Shown here one piece after another: positions 1-8,400 of a stretch of 36,347 nucleotides of DNA. Under the pieces are notes generated by a model. That model worked only from the letters and a program-made list of their open reading frames with translations, did no database searches and was not told the origin of the DNA. The first letter of the stretch is position 1, and every line of letters begins with the position of its first letter. Origin of the DNA: an uncultured Planctomycetota bacterium (GTDB lineage Bacteria; Planctomycetota; Phycisphaerae; SM23-33); assembly GCA_903892515.1 (NCBI GenBank), contig CAITIS010000116.1, positions 1-36,347 on the forward strand, written 5' to 3'. A program made the translations under genes and the position numbers.

Positions 1-240
1 AGCCACGGGTGGAGCGGCAGGCGGCAGAAGCCGCCGGACGCGGAACCCGTGGAACGAGGTCCTTTTGCGTTCGCCCCGGAGGGGCGAAGGAGCCTCACTG
101 GCGCAGTCGAAATCGTGGCCTTCCTCCGCCCCTGCCGGGGCGGGTGAAACGACTACTCTCTCCACGGGTTACGCTACGGGCCGCCGTTGGCGGCCTGCGA
201 TCCACCCGTGGCTACATGCCTTTGCCCCTCCGGGGCAAGC
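1..240. repeat. Composite palindromic intergenic element (planctomycete-type)
   Basis: Two arms face each other. The left arm (1-53) starts with 13 bases that are exactly complementary to 201-213, and its inner end (44-53) is exactly complementary to 161-170; the interior pairs imperfectly. Each arm also folds on itself, because ccacgggt at 3-10 pairs with acccgtgg at 45-52. Between and beside the arms sit two short palindromes built on the same core, at 70-88 (ttcgcccc/ggggcgaa) and 222-238 (ttgcccc/ggggcaa). I see no gene in 1-394. From memory, CCACGGGT-type palindromes of this kind are common between genes in planctomycetes. The element could continue left of the window. Confidence 0.7.
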
Positions 241-394
241 AGCTGCCAGAAAGACACGTGCTCACGGCATCGAGTGTGGCTGGGTGATAGTGGGTGCATC
301 GGGCCGCTTTTCAAATGGCGTCATCGGGCCGACGTGCCACGCGGCAAGAACGCCGTTCCTGCTGTCAGAGAACTCGCGGCCGTGCGTTGGGCTT

Positions 395-1663
395 CTATTT
401 GCGGCGCAGCACTCTGCTCAGCCACGCCAGTGCCAGCAGAGAAATGGAGGCAGGCTCGGGCGCGCTGTGGCCGAAGTTGGCTTCGAGGGCGATGTAGTCC
501 TTGAAGGTAACCGTGCCGTCGCCGTTGAAGTCGCCCATCGACCACGTGGCATTGCTCTTGCCGAAGTTTGCTTCCAGGACGATGTAGTCCTTGAATGTCA
601 CCGCGCGGTCAAGGTTGGCGTCGCCCGGTGTCGCCGGGGTCAGCAGGCCCGCCCGCTCCGTGTCGCCTGGAGGCCCGAAATCGACCGCGATTTGCCCAGC
701 GTCGTTGATCGCCCAGGCGTCATAGATCGTGGCCGTCGAGCCGACCAGTGTGAGGCTGTTGAGATCGAGCATGGACGAGCCGCTGTACAGGAAGCCGCGG
801 AAATTGTTGTCGGAGATCTCCGACCTGCCCACGATCAGGCCGCTGTTGTTGATGCCGCGGGCCTCGGAGAAACTTCCGCCCGCCAGCGTGCCCATGTCCA
901 CCAGGTCCGAGCCGGTATTGCGATAGAACGCGTGCGTGTAGCCGCTGGCTGCGTCGGCGACGCCGACGGCCGTGCCGCTGTCGTTGATGGCGTGGGCCTC
1001 GCAGTACGAGCCGCCCGGAAGCAAGCCGATGTCGGCCATGCTGGTGGTATACACGAAGCCCTTGGTGTAGTTGGTGGTGTCGGTGAACGAGCCAGCGACG
1101 TTGCCGGCGGAGTTGATGCCGTAGGCCCAGCCCAGTATGCCGCCCAGCGAGCCCAGGTTGCTGATGACGCCGGCGCTGCTCCAGCGGATGGCCGAGTACT
1201 GTCGGTTAATGTTGGAGACGTCGCACACCCCGGCGATCTGGCCGGCGTTGTTGATGGCGTAGGCGTTGCTGTAACTGTTGTCCATCACTGTGCCCAGATC
1301 GCTCATCGTCCCGCCGGTGTACTTGAAGCCGTGCCAGAGCCCCGCGGCGGTATACGCGCCCCCCACGATCGTGCCGGAGTCGTTGATGCCGTACGCGGCC
1401 GATTCGCTGCCGCCCAGCGTGCCCAGACTCTGCATGCCGACCCCGCGGGTCCAGACAAAGCCCTTGCAGTTTCCGCTAGCGTCAATGGCTTCGCCAACCA
1501 CCTGCCCGGCGTTGTTCAGGCCGTGCGGACGGGTCCAGGCCCCGCCCAGCGTGCCCAGGTCATCTACGTAGTAAGGCTGGGTGGCCATGGCAGAACCGCC
1601 CAGCAAAAGGATACTTGCCACCGCCACCGCGAGCATCGTCATCGTCACGCCGCTGCACTTCAT
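395..1663 (-). CDS. HAF-repeat, dockerin and PEP-CTERM exported protein
   Basis: This 422-residue exported protein is of unknown biochemical role. An N-terminal signal peptide (about residues 1-27, ending SAMA) is followed by six or seven HAF-type repeats of roughly 50 residues. Each has a LGTLGG-like strand, then a GINxSGxIVG-like strand. A dockerin-like pair of calcium-loop segments (about 345-399) has two copies of the form GDxNxDxxVTFKDYIxLEANFG. The last 23 residues are a PEP-CTERM tail: PEP, a hydrophobic helix, then RVLRRK. The HAF and dockerin calls rest on repeat form; the PEP-CTERM tail predicts processing by an exosortase and surface display. It lies 89 bp downstream of the secreted protein ending at 1753 on the same strand and may be co-transcribed with it. 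The shine-dalgarno is weak. Confidence 0.85.
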   Translation of the reverse strand: MKCSGVTMTMLAVAVASILLLGGSAMATQPYYVDDLGTLGGAWTRPHGLNNAGQVVGEAIDASGNCKGFVWTRGVGMQSLGTLGGSESAAYGINDSGTIVGGAYTAAGLWHGFKYTGGTMSDLGTVMDNSYSNAYAINNAGQIAGVCDVSNINRQYSAIRWSSAGVISNLGSLGGILGWAYGINSAGNVAGSFTDTTNYTKGFVYTTSMADIGLLPGGSYCEAHAINDSGTAVGVADAASGYTHAFYRNTGSDLVDMGTLAGGSFSEARGINNSGLIVGRSEISDNNFRGFLYSGSSMLDLNSLTLVGSTATIYDAWAINDAGQIAVDFGPPGDTERAGLLTPATPGDANLDRAVTFKDYIVLEANFGKSNATWSMGDFNGDGTVTFKDYIALEANFGHSAPEPASISLLALAWLSRVLRRK

Positions 1664-1669
1664 TTTGCG

Positions 1670-1684
1670 CTCTTTTCAAAAGAG
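1670..1684. promoter_or_regulatory. Perfect 7-bp inverted repeat upstream of the HAF gene start
   Basis: The sequence ctctttt-c-aaaagag is a perfect inverted repeat with a single-base centre, lying 7 to 21 bases upstream of the start codon at 1663. It covers the only purine-rich ribosome-binding sequence of that gene, so it could be an operator or could tie up the ribosome site. A one-base loop cannot form a tight hairpin, so a protein-binding site is the better guess. It may be chance. Confidence 0.3.
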
Positions 1685-1752
1685 ATCTTCATGTCACGTT
1701 TGCTCTTGGAGAGCAGCCTCGATCCCAGCCATTCCCGTTCGTCACTCAGCCG

Positions 1753-2805
1753 TTACTTGGGAGGCGATCTCCAGAACCCCGAAGGGGCGCTCGTGGCTGC
1801 TGGTTTTGTGGTTGCTTCCAGGGTCTGGGTCAGCGTCGGCGTCGGTGCGATCGGGCTCAGCGCCGGGGCTGCTGATGCCGCCACCAGCCCGTTCATCTTC
1901 ACGACCTCAAAGTCGCGGCCGTGGACATTCTTGAGCGTGTTTATTTCGGGATCGTTCCAGCGCGAGTCAGGCCCGGCGCCGGTGATAAACCACATGCCGC
2001 CGTTGTCAGACATGATCATGCCGTACTTCTTCAGCGCTTCCACGATCACCTTGGCTCCGCCGCTGTAGCCGGCGGTGTTGAAACTGGCCTTGAGCCGGAA
2101 CCGGCAGCCCATCGGCGGATACTGCGTGCCGGTGTAGCTGCTGGCCCAGTGCGTGGCCGGAGGCAGGAACGCCTTACGCGTATAGTCGGATTGGCAGCGG
2201 ATGGCGTGCTTGATGACCTTGTCCACGTACACTTCCTGGTAGCGGACCAGGCCCGCCAGCACGCTCATACCGGCCGCATCGCTGCTCGTCCAGTAGTTGG
2301 GACGCAGCGTGCTGCTGTTGCCGTTGAAGATGGCGCAGCCGCCGCAACTGTACTTCCGACCGTTGTCCGTCCGAGAGGTGTGATACAACTCGTAGATGAG
2401 GTAGTTATCGCGGTCCAGCACCAGGAAGTGGGCGTCGCCGGCGCCGTTGCCTTCGATCAGGCCGGTGGGCGGCAGCGGCATCATCAGGTTGTCCGATTCG
2501 GTCTGGTAGGCGGTGTTCGTCACCTTCACCTTGCGCTGGCTGCCGCTGACGACGTAGTAGGGGATGCCCCAGGTCGTGCCGAAGTCGGGATGCAAGCTGG
2601 TGTTGACGCCCATCAAGGCGACGATGGAGCCCGAGAGCGGGTCGACCGGCTCGGCGGAGATGTCCTTGTTCCACGGGCTGTTGGGCGTGAAGGGCAGCCA
2701 GCCGTTGAAGTCGCCGTTCTGGCCGAGACCAGGCTTTCCGGCCCACAGAGGCGAACTGGCACAGAGCGTAACGACGAGGGCGGCGAGAAGGGCCTTGCGA
2801 AGCAT
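1753..2805 (-). CDS. Secreted protein of an unnamed conserved family
   Basis: The ATG at 2805 was chosen because an AAGGAG sequence lies six bases before it and the protein then opens with a clean signal peptide (MLRKALLAALVV...PLWA). Starts further upstream would only add unlikely Arg/Ser-rich residues. The mature part of about 330 residues carries blocks I recognise from a widespread but unnamed secreted bacterial family: NSPWNKDIS, LHPDFGTTWGIPY, IEGNGAGDAHFLVLDRD, LRPNYWTSSDAAGMSVLAGLVRYQEV, HAIR, PPMGCRFRLKAS, LKKYGMIMSDNGGMW and RWNDPE...FEVV. The many aromatic and Asp/His residues suggest a carbohydrate-related or hydrolytic role, but no catalytic site is known to me. The C-terminus is a Pro/Thr/Ala-rich linker that ends without an anchor. 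Confidence 0.8.
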   Translation of the reverse strand: MLRKALLAALVVTLCASSPLWAGKPGLGQNGDFNGWLPFTPNSPWNKDISAEPVDPLSGSIVALMGVNTSLHPDFGTTWGIPYYVVSGSQRKVKVTNTAYQTESDNLMMPLPPTGLIEGNGAGDAHFLVLDRDNYLIYELYHTSRTDNGRKYSCGGCAIFNGNSSTLRPNYWTSSDAAGMSVLAGLVRYQEVYVDKVIKHAIRCQSDYTRKAFLPPATHWASSYTGTQYPPMGCRFRLKASFNTAGYSGGAKVIVEALKKYGMIMSDNGGMWFITGAGPDSRWNDPEINTLKNVHGRDFEVVKMNGLVAASAAPALSPIAPTPTLTQTLEATTKPAATSAPSGFWRSPPK

Positions 2806-2891
2806 TTCCATCTCCTTTTGGGCGACTGCGATATGGCGGCTGCGCGGGCCTCGTGAACGCGCAACCCTGGGCGAAACCCTACCAGCCGTAC

Positions 2892-2920
2892 AGTATAATG
2901 CGAGATGAACGTTTTGGGAA
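2892..2920 (-). promoter_or_regulatory. Possible promoter of the gene starting at 2805
   Basis: Read on the minus strand, TTCCCA (plus 2915-2920) and TATACT (plus 2892-2897) are separated by 17 bases. This is a fair match to a sigma-70 promoter, weak in the -35 box. It would give a leader of about 80 bases. Confidence 0.3.
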
Positions 2921-2968
2921 GGACTTGCCCGGCTCGTGCTTGCCGGGCTCGACCGCCGCAAACAAGAG

Positions 2969-2993
2969 GAGCGACGGGGCGAACCCGCCGCTC
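2969..2993 (-). terminator. Probable terminator of the cyclophilin gene
   Basis: The arms gagcgacggg (2969-2978) and cccgccgctc (2984-2993) pair at nine of ten positions around a five-base loop. The hairpin lies about 40 bases downstream of the stop at 3035. On the minus strand the stem is followed by a T-rich stretch (CTCTTGTTTG), as expected for an intrinsic terminator. Confidence 0.5.
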
Positions 2994-3034
2994 CGGTGGA
3001 GCGAACAGAGGCCTTCAGGAGTATTGGCAGCGGC

Positions 3035-3709
3035 CTACCGGCGAGAGCGGGCCCGCCGCAGCATGGCCAGGCCGCCGATGCCCAGCAGGGCCAGCGTGGC
3101 CGGCTCGGGCGTGACCGTGATGGAGTTGACGATCACGAGATTGGCGGCCGACAGGTAGCCGGTTCCCGAGTAGTCGTGAATCGGCAGCGTGTCGAAGGGG
3201 GAGCCACCAGCGTCCACGACCTCCATGGCCGCGATCGCGTCGATGACGTTCATGCCGTCACCAATGACCTGGCCAAAGACGGTGAAACCGCTGTTCTGCG
3301 TATCCAGGTTGCCGCTATTGTCGGCCAGATTGAAGAACCACTCGCTGGTGGCCGAATTCGGATCGCCGCCCAGCTTGGCCATGGCGATGGTGCCGCGAAC
3401 GTTGGAATGGTTGAACTCATTGACGATCGCCGGGTCGGCCGGAATCTGCTCGGGATAGCCAACCTCGTCGGTGTACGTGTATCCGCCGCCCTGGATGATG
3501 AAGCCCGGCACGCTGCGGTGGATCATGGTGTTGTCGTACCGGCCGGTGGTGGCATAGTTCAGGAAGTTGGCCGTCGTCACGGGGGTGTCGGCAAACAATT
3601 GCACCTGGAAGGACCCCACGTTGGTGTCAAAGGTGACGAGAGTGTCGGCCGAGGCGACCGAAACGGCAAGTAACAGGGACAAAGCCAGAATAGGAAGTGT
3701 AAATCGCAC
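3035..3709 (-). CDS. Exported cyclophilin-type peptidyl-prolyl isomerase with PEP-CTERM tail
   Basis: This 224-residue protein would catalyse cis-trans isomerisation of Xaa-Pro bonds outside the cytoplasm. The start is the GTG at 3709, with AGGAGG five bases ahead; it opens directly into a signal peptide (about residues 1-21, ending SVASA). The cyclophilin domain (about 22-185) shows the active-site block IHRSVPGFIIQGGG with its Arg, Phe and Gln, then RGTIAMAK, SATSEWFFNL and FTVFGQVIGDGMNVID. The last 25 residues are a PEP-CTERM signal: TPEPATLALLG, a hydrophobic helix, then RRARSRR. So the enzyme is probably held at the cell surface or in the exosortase-processed pool, where it could fold other exported proteins. 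It is monocistronic, with its own promoter and terminator. Confidence 0.9.
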   Translation of the reverse strand: MRFTLPILALSLLLAVSVASADTLVTFDTNVGSFQVQLFADTPVTTANFLNYATTGRYDNTMIHRSVPGFIIQGGGYTYTDEVGYPEQIPADPAIVNEFNHSNVRGTIAMAKLGGDPNSATSEWFFNLADNSGNLDTQNSGFTVFGQVIGDGMNVIDAIAAMEVVDAGGSPFDTLPIHDYSGTGYLSAANLVIVNSITVTPEPATLALLGIGGLAMLRRARSRR

Positions 3710-3842
3710 AGGTTCCTCCTTCAATGATGCGAGCAATTAAAGATTCCTCAGGCGTTCGCTTGATTGAGCACGCTTCGAGCCACCGCCGGTAGAGCGTCCG
3801 GCGTTACAAAACTGCCTTGGCCGCAAGGGAAACCCTCGAAGC

Positions 3843-3892
3843 CAATACTACTGAGCAGCCAGTATTGTACGGGCTTCGTCCCTTTCAGTCAA
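3843..3892 (-). promoter_or_regulatory. Promoter of the cyclophilin gene with overlapping inverted repeat
   Basis: On the minus strand TTGACT (plus 3887-3892) and TACAAT (plus 3864-3869) are separated by exactly 17 bases, each one base from the sigma-70 consensus. The 7-bp inverted repeat caatact (3843-3849)/agtattg (3861-3867) overlaps the -10 box and the start-point region and could be an operator or a stem at the start of the transcript. The leader would be about 145 bases. Confidence 0.55.
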
Positions 3893-3961
3893 GATGTGAA
3901 ATGAGGGATGTTGTGGCCCGTGCGCGCCGCGGAGTGTGCCCAAAGTTTCTGGCACCGGCTT

Positions 3962-4152
3962 TTCCTAGCTCGAAGAGCGTCTGAAAGTAGCCCCGTCCCG
4001 ACCGACGGGAGGGCGGGGTTGAAGGCTGAAGCTTAGGGGCGGCGGCCGATCCTCAGTCGCCCGCAAGGGGTTCTTAGCAGAGCCTCCCGTCTTCCCCGCC
4101 CTTGCTGCGCTGCGGGACGGGGCTGTTTTCAGACGCCCTTCGGGCTAAGAAC
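3962..4152. repeat. 190-bp element with ~60-bp imperfect inverted ends
   Basis: The segment 3962-4023 is repeated in inverted orientation at 4091-4152 with roughly four fifths of positions matching. Both arms share gcgtctgaaa followed by agccccgtcccg and gggcgggg. About 70 bases lie between the arms. The gap 3710-4218 otherwise holds only the cyclophilin promoter. The element lies between two same-strand genes, just downstream of the gene ending at 4219. It has the form of a small non-autonomous inverted-repeat element or a very long terminator hairpin; no transposase or target duplication was seen. Confidence 0.6.
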
Positions 4153-4218
4153 ATGTGGTCCAACATGCCAGAATCTGCCACGCCCCGCGCTGCGGAGGCT
4201 CGACTTCGGCGCCGTCGT

Positions 4219-5265
4219 CTATCGCATGGTCAGCCGGAATGGGCGGACGTTCGAGTGATAGTAACCGGCGGCCTGGCCCTGGGGCCCCCAACTGCCGGAA
4301 AACTGGAGCCAGCCCGACAGCCCGTCGGAGTTCAGCCACTTCAGCGGCAGCCGCGGGGCATAGGGGTTGAACGCCTGGCCTTCCCAGTGCTCCTCGAAGT
4401 GGACCAGTCGGAACGGACCCCACGGCTCGGGCGACTCGAAGATGACCAGGTCCGTGCCCTCGGTCGGCGAGAAATCGCCGCGCAGCCGCCAGGTCAGCAG
4501 CAGGTATCGCTTGATCCCAGCCAGGTACACCATCTCCGGCAAGCCCATCCAGCGGTGCAGACTCAGGACCGGTATGGCTTCATCGAGTTCGTAGCTCCAG
4601 GCCGGCTGGCCGTCGGGATGCCATGCGCACACCCACTGCCAAGCCGCGCGGCGCATGATGCTGTCGGCCGGCACGCGCCCCAGCCGCAGGTTGCTGCCGT
4701 TGTCCCATTGATCGGACGAGACCGCGTAAACGAACTCGTCGCGGGCGTTGGTGTTGTTCTTGCCGAAGTTGATGAACGCCGGTCCGCCGAACCTGTGCCC
4801 GGGGAACATCGGTTCGGAGATCGTCGGCAATGCCGGCACCCACCACTGGCCCTTGGCGGTGGAGTACACGATGTGCGCATCACTGCCGTGCTGGGAAATG
4901 AGGCTGTATGGCCCCTGGCGGCAGCGCCGCAGGTTCTGAAACGCCAGGTACAAAACGCCCTGGACGCAAATCATTCCACTGGGCTTGGGGCCATTGCCTC
5001 CCCAGCCCGTGTACTCGTTCATGTGATTGAGCTTGGTGATCTGGTAGTCAGTGGGGCCGCCGGCGAATTTCTCGACGTCCAGGCCGTCGCTGGTCTCGCC
5101 CCAGAGCGGGTCGCCGGCAGAGGTGTAAATGTGATCGTCATCAGCCCAGGTCATCGGGTACGTGTCGCCCTTGACGGCGGCGTCGGGGTATCCGATCCGC
5201 TCACCAGTCCATTCAAAGCCGCTGATGACCTCGCTGCGTGGAAGCGAAAGAATCTCTGACGCCAT
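4219..5265 (-). CDS. DUF4185-like putative beta-propeller protein
   Basis: This 348-residue protein has no signal peptide from the ATG at 5265; an earlier in-frame ATG at 5292 adds only nine poorly supported residues. The pattern is that of a five-bladed propeller of the DUF4185 or glycosidase-like kind. It has an opening blade with YPMTWADDDHIYTSAGD, then GGPTDY, SGMICVQGVLYLAFQN, AFINFGKNNTNARDEFVYAVSSD, EMVYLAGIKRYLLLTW and a last blade PWGPFRLVHFEEHW...YAPRLPLKWL...WLQFSGSW. Related proteins are usually linked with polysaccharide breakdown and are often secreted, so the apparent lack of a leader is odd. The family call is from blade motifs only, and no catalytic residue is assigned. Translation would rely on a weak AGGG sequence. 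Confidence 0.65.
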   Translation of the reverse strand: MASEILSLPRSEVISGFEWTGERIGYPDAAVKGDTYPMTWADDDHIYTSAGDPLWGETSDGLDVEKFAGGPTDYQITKLNHMNEYTGWGGNGPKPSGMICVQGVLYLAFQNLRRCRQGPYSLISQHGSDAHIVYSTAKGQWWVPALPTISEPMFPGHRFGGPAFINFGKNNTNARDEFVYAVSSDQWDNGSNLRLGRVPADSIMRRAAWQWVCAWHPDGQPAWSYELDEAIPVLSLHRWMGLPEMVYLAGIKRYLLLTWRLRGDFSPTEGTDLVIFESPEPWGPFRLVHFEEHWEGQAFNPYAPRLPLKWLNSDGLSGWLQFSGSWGPQGQAAGYYHSNVRPFRLTMR

Positions 5266-5286
5266 GGACAGTGCCCTTATTCCTGG

Positions 5287-5313
5287 CCGCATCCGGGTAA
5301 CGAGCGGATGCGG
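5287..5313. promoter_or_regulatory. Perfect 9-bp hairpin upstream of the DUF4185-like gene
   Basis: The arm ccgcatccg (5287-5295) pairs exactly with cggatgcgg (5305-5313) around a nine-base loop. It lies 22 to 48 bases upstream of the start at 5265 on the minus strand, in the likely leader. It could be an operator or an RNA structure, or the end of transcripts from the preceding gene at 5467. Confidence 0.4.
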
Positions 5314-5388
5314 GTCGGGAACATGCTACCCGACGCAGATGATGGCGGCAAAGAATGCCGTGCCCGCGGGCGGGTCTGCCCGCAGACC

Positions 5389-5465
5389 GTAGGGCGGGCA
5401 CTGCCCGCCGCCCGGGTGCGCCATGGTTCGTCCTGGCTCGACTCGTCGGGCAGTGCCCGACCTAC
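5389..5465. repeat. 21-bp inverted repeat after the giant CotH/LTD gene
   Basis: The segment 5389-5409 and the segment 5445-5465 are inverted copies that differ at only two of 21 positions. Each arm is itself a near-palindrome built on gggcactgccc or gggcagtgccc. The right arm ends one base before the stop codon at 5467 on the minus strand, so the element may act as that gene's transcription end. It resembles the GGGCAGTGCCC-type repeats often scattered between genes in planctomycetes. Confidence 0.6.
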
Positions 5466-5466
5466 G

Positions 5467-8400
5467 CTAAATCGCCCTGGCCGTCGTCAAGTTCAGCACG
5501 TCCACGACTGGGGAGAGGGCCAGTCCTTTGACGGGCGGCATCTGCCAGCGTTTGGCCTTAGGCCAGGAGATCGCCGGCAGGGCTGAACCCGTGGACGCAG
5601 AGGGTAGCAGGGACAACGTCGATGAGGACAACGATGCCGACAGCGTCGCGACCGACGGGCTCTCGGTAGAGGGGGTGCTGCTGTCAGCCGGCGGGGCGGG
5701 CGGTACGAAAGTTCCGCCAAACGTGGCTTCGAGAATGATGTAATCCTTGAAAGTCACCGCACCATCGCCATTGAAGTCGCCCTGCGTGAAGAGCTGGCCG
5801 GTCTTGTTGAAGTTGCTCTCCAGCACGATGTAGTCCCTGAAGTCGATCTTGTCGTCCAGGTTGGCGTCGGCGGCCAGCACGCCCTGATAGCCCGGGTTGC
5901 CGTTGTGGCGAGCCAGCCAACTGAACGGATCGTTGCCGAAGGACGACGGGCCGGTCCGCTCCAGTGATTTGCCCGTGCCATCCGCAGCCGAGGGCCACGG
6001 ATACGTCGCGCCATATTCAACCCGGTCCACTCGAATGGTGGGATACGTGCCGTCCATCGTGTCCACAGGCCCGACCTTGTTGAGGCTGATGCCCTCGCCG
6101 GCGTCGTCGAGCTTGCCCTGCCACGGGCCGAAGATATCGACGGCCGAGGGAATGTTGTACTTGGCTCGGAAGGCGTCCTTGAGTGCCTGGGTGGACACGT
6201 CGGCGCCGGTGAGCACCAGCAGGCCCTGGGCCGGCATCTCCACGCCGGTCGGGAAGGTGTAATCCACGCCGCCGGTGACGGTCCAGGTGTGCGCCGGGGC
6301 GGCCACGTCGTACAGCTTCACCGGCGAAGTGGTGATGTTTCGCAGTTCGACGAACTCATCCTTGCCGGCCAGCGGGCTGTACATGATTTCGTTGATGACC
6401 ACCGGGCCAACCAGCGGGCCGCTGTTGGGGCCGCCCATGGTCGGGGTGGCCAAGGTGGTAAAGGTTTCGATGCCTTCGTTGGTGACGTAGCGGCCAAAGG
6501 TGACGCCCGAATCCGAGCCGCCAAAGTCGTGCGCGTCGATGACCAGGCTGGCGGGGTTGCTGAGATAGACGCTCTCGCCATTCTTGGACAGCGCGAATCC
6601 CGTCCCGAACTGGGCTTCGGTGAAGACCAGGTAGCCGCCCGGGGCGATGGTCGTGCCCGAGGGAATCGGGAACTTGGTCAACGTCGTGGCGCTGTCGCTG
6701 AGGTACCAGCCCGACAGGTCCACGGCGCTGGCGGTGGGGTTGAATAACTCGATCCAGTCGCCGGCGCCGCCGTTGTTGGTCATGACTTCGTTGACCAGCG
6801 GCGAGTCGCCGCCGTAGCTCTTGCTGTCGATCAGCAGGTTCGCGGCGGTGACGAGCCGGACCGTCTCGCCATGGTTGTCCAGGCTGCCGCTATAAGGCCC
6901 TTCCACGAACAAGCCCTGGCCGCCGCGCGGGCCGGTGGTGCGGGCGCGGAAGGCCGCCGGGTCAGGCGAGACGTACAGTGAGCCGCCGGCCACGATGACC
7001 GTGCCGTCGGGGAAGGTGTAGTCCACGCCGCTGCTTAAGTGCCAGCCCGAGATGTCCACAGAGTAGCTGTTGGGGTTGTTAAGCTGGATGTACTCTTGGG
7101 CCTGGTTGCCCGAGGCCGGATCGGACTCGATCGTGCCGATCGTTATCTGCTGGGCGAACGCGGCTGGCTGGGCGGCGTCCAGGGTGAAGAACGGAATGCC
7201 GCCGCCGTAAAGATACGTTCGCTGGTGGGCGAGGTATGACTTGAACTCCGCGACGCCGCTGGTGAACGTGCCGGATTCCGATTGATAGGGCAATTGGCCG
7301 GCGGCGTTCTCATAGCTGAGCTGGCTGGCCCACCAGTCCAGCCTGTTTTCCAGCGGCAACTGTGCGTACGGGGTGCCCGGCGCCTTGAGCAACGCGTCCA
7401 TGACCGTGCGCATGCGGCGGAAGAACATCTCTTTGGCGATCGGGTCGTCCTTGATGGCGTCGGTCAGGCGGTTAAAGCCGCGGTTGCTGTTGTTGGCATC
7501 GGAATCGGGGTACATGGGATTTATATTCACATATGCGCCCATGTTTACGCTGTACGGGTAATTGCCCCAGGCGTTGCCCACGGGGTCGCCCCAGGTCAGG
7601 TCGCGGTCGTAGGGCAGGAACCGCCACTCGCCCGTTCCGTTGGTGTCGCGATACACGTAGTAGTTGTGCTCGACGCAATCGGTGTTCTGCATGATCGCGT
7701 CGGCCACCAGGTAGTCCACCAGGGCCGGAAGGTCGAGGTTGTCCATCACGTACGTGTGGCGGTTGACGTTGCTTTCGCTGATGCCGGCCTCGAACGTGGT
7801 CAGGTCGCTGTAGCTTTCGGTGGTGCGGGTCTTCTTCTCGATGCCGCCCGTGCTGGTGAGCGTGTTGTACACAACCCGATACAGCGCGCCATCGGGGTCA
7901 AGGCCCTCGCGGGTCAGCATGTCTGTGTTGGTCTGTTCGAAGAAAACGCGCGTGCCCAGGTACGCGCCGTTCTGCTGGATGTGCCACATGTCCGACTCGG
8001 GCGCGGCCGCTCCGATGTCATCGTACAGTTCGTACGACATGTTGTTTCGCAGGTACGAGAAGTCCTGCGGTCCGGCCAGGTTGAGGTTGATCTCGCCGAC
8101 TCGCTTCTGGGCCGGGTCGTACAGGAAGTGATGGTCGCTGTTCATATCGACCTTGCGCGACAGCCCGCCGGTCCAGCCTGACTTGACCGAGTTTATGGTA
8201 TTGCCGCGCTTGCGCACATTGACGTTGTCGTACAACTCGCCCATGAAGAACACCGAGCCGCGCGTGCCGGTGGTGGTGTCGGCGGCCGATGGGCTCTGAA
8301 GGAAGAATTGGAAGACCGGGACGTTCGTGTGAATGTTCGGGTCGGAGACAACCGTGCCGTAATACTTTTCGGAATTCAGCGGGTCCAGGTACAGCGGCAT

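Noticed and set aside
65..2068. A long plus-strand open frame of 667 codons
   Set aside because: It runs opposite to the HAF and secreted-protein genes, whose signal peptides and motifs are clear; it is Arg/Val/Ala-rich with no recognisable domain and results from high GC.
3910..4038. A 42-codon frame starting ATGTTGTGG
   Set aside because: No convincing ribosome site spacing, no coding-like residues, and it runs into the inverted-repeat element.
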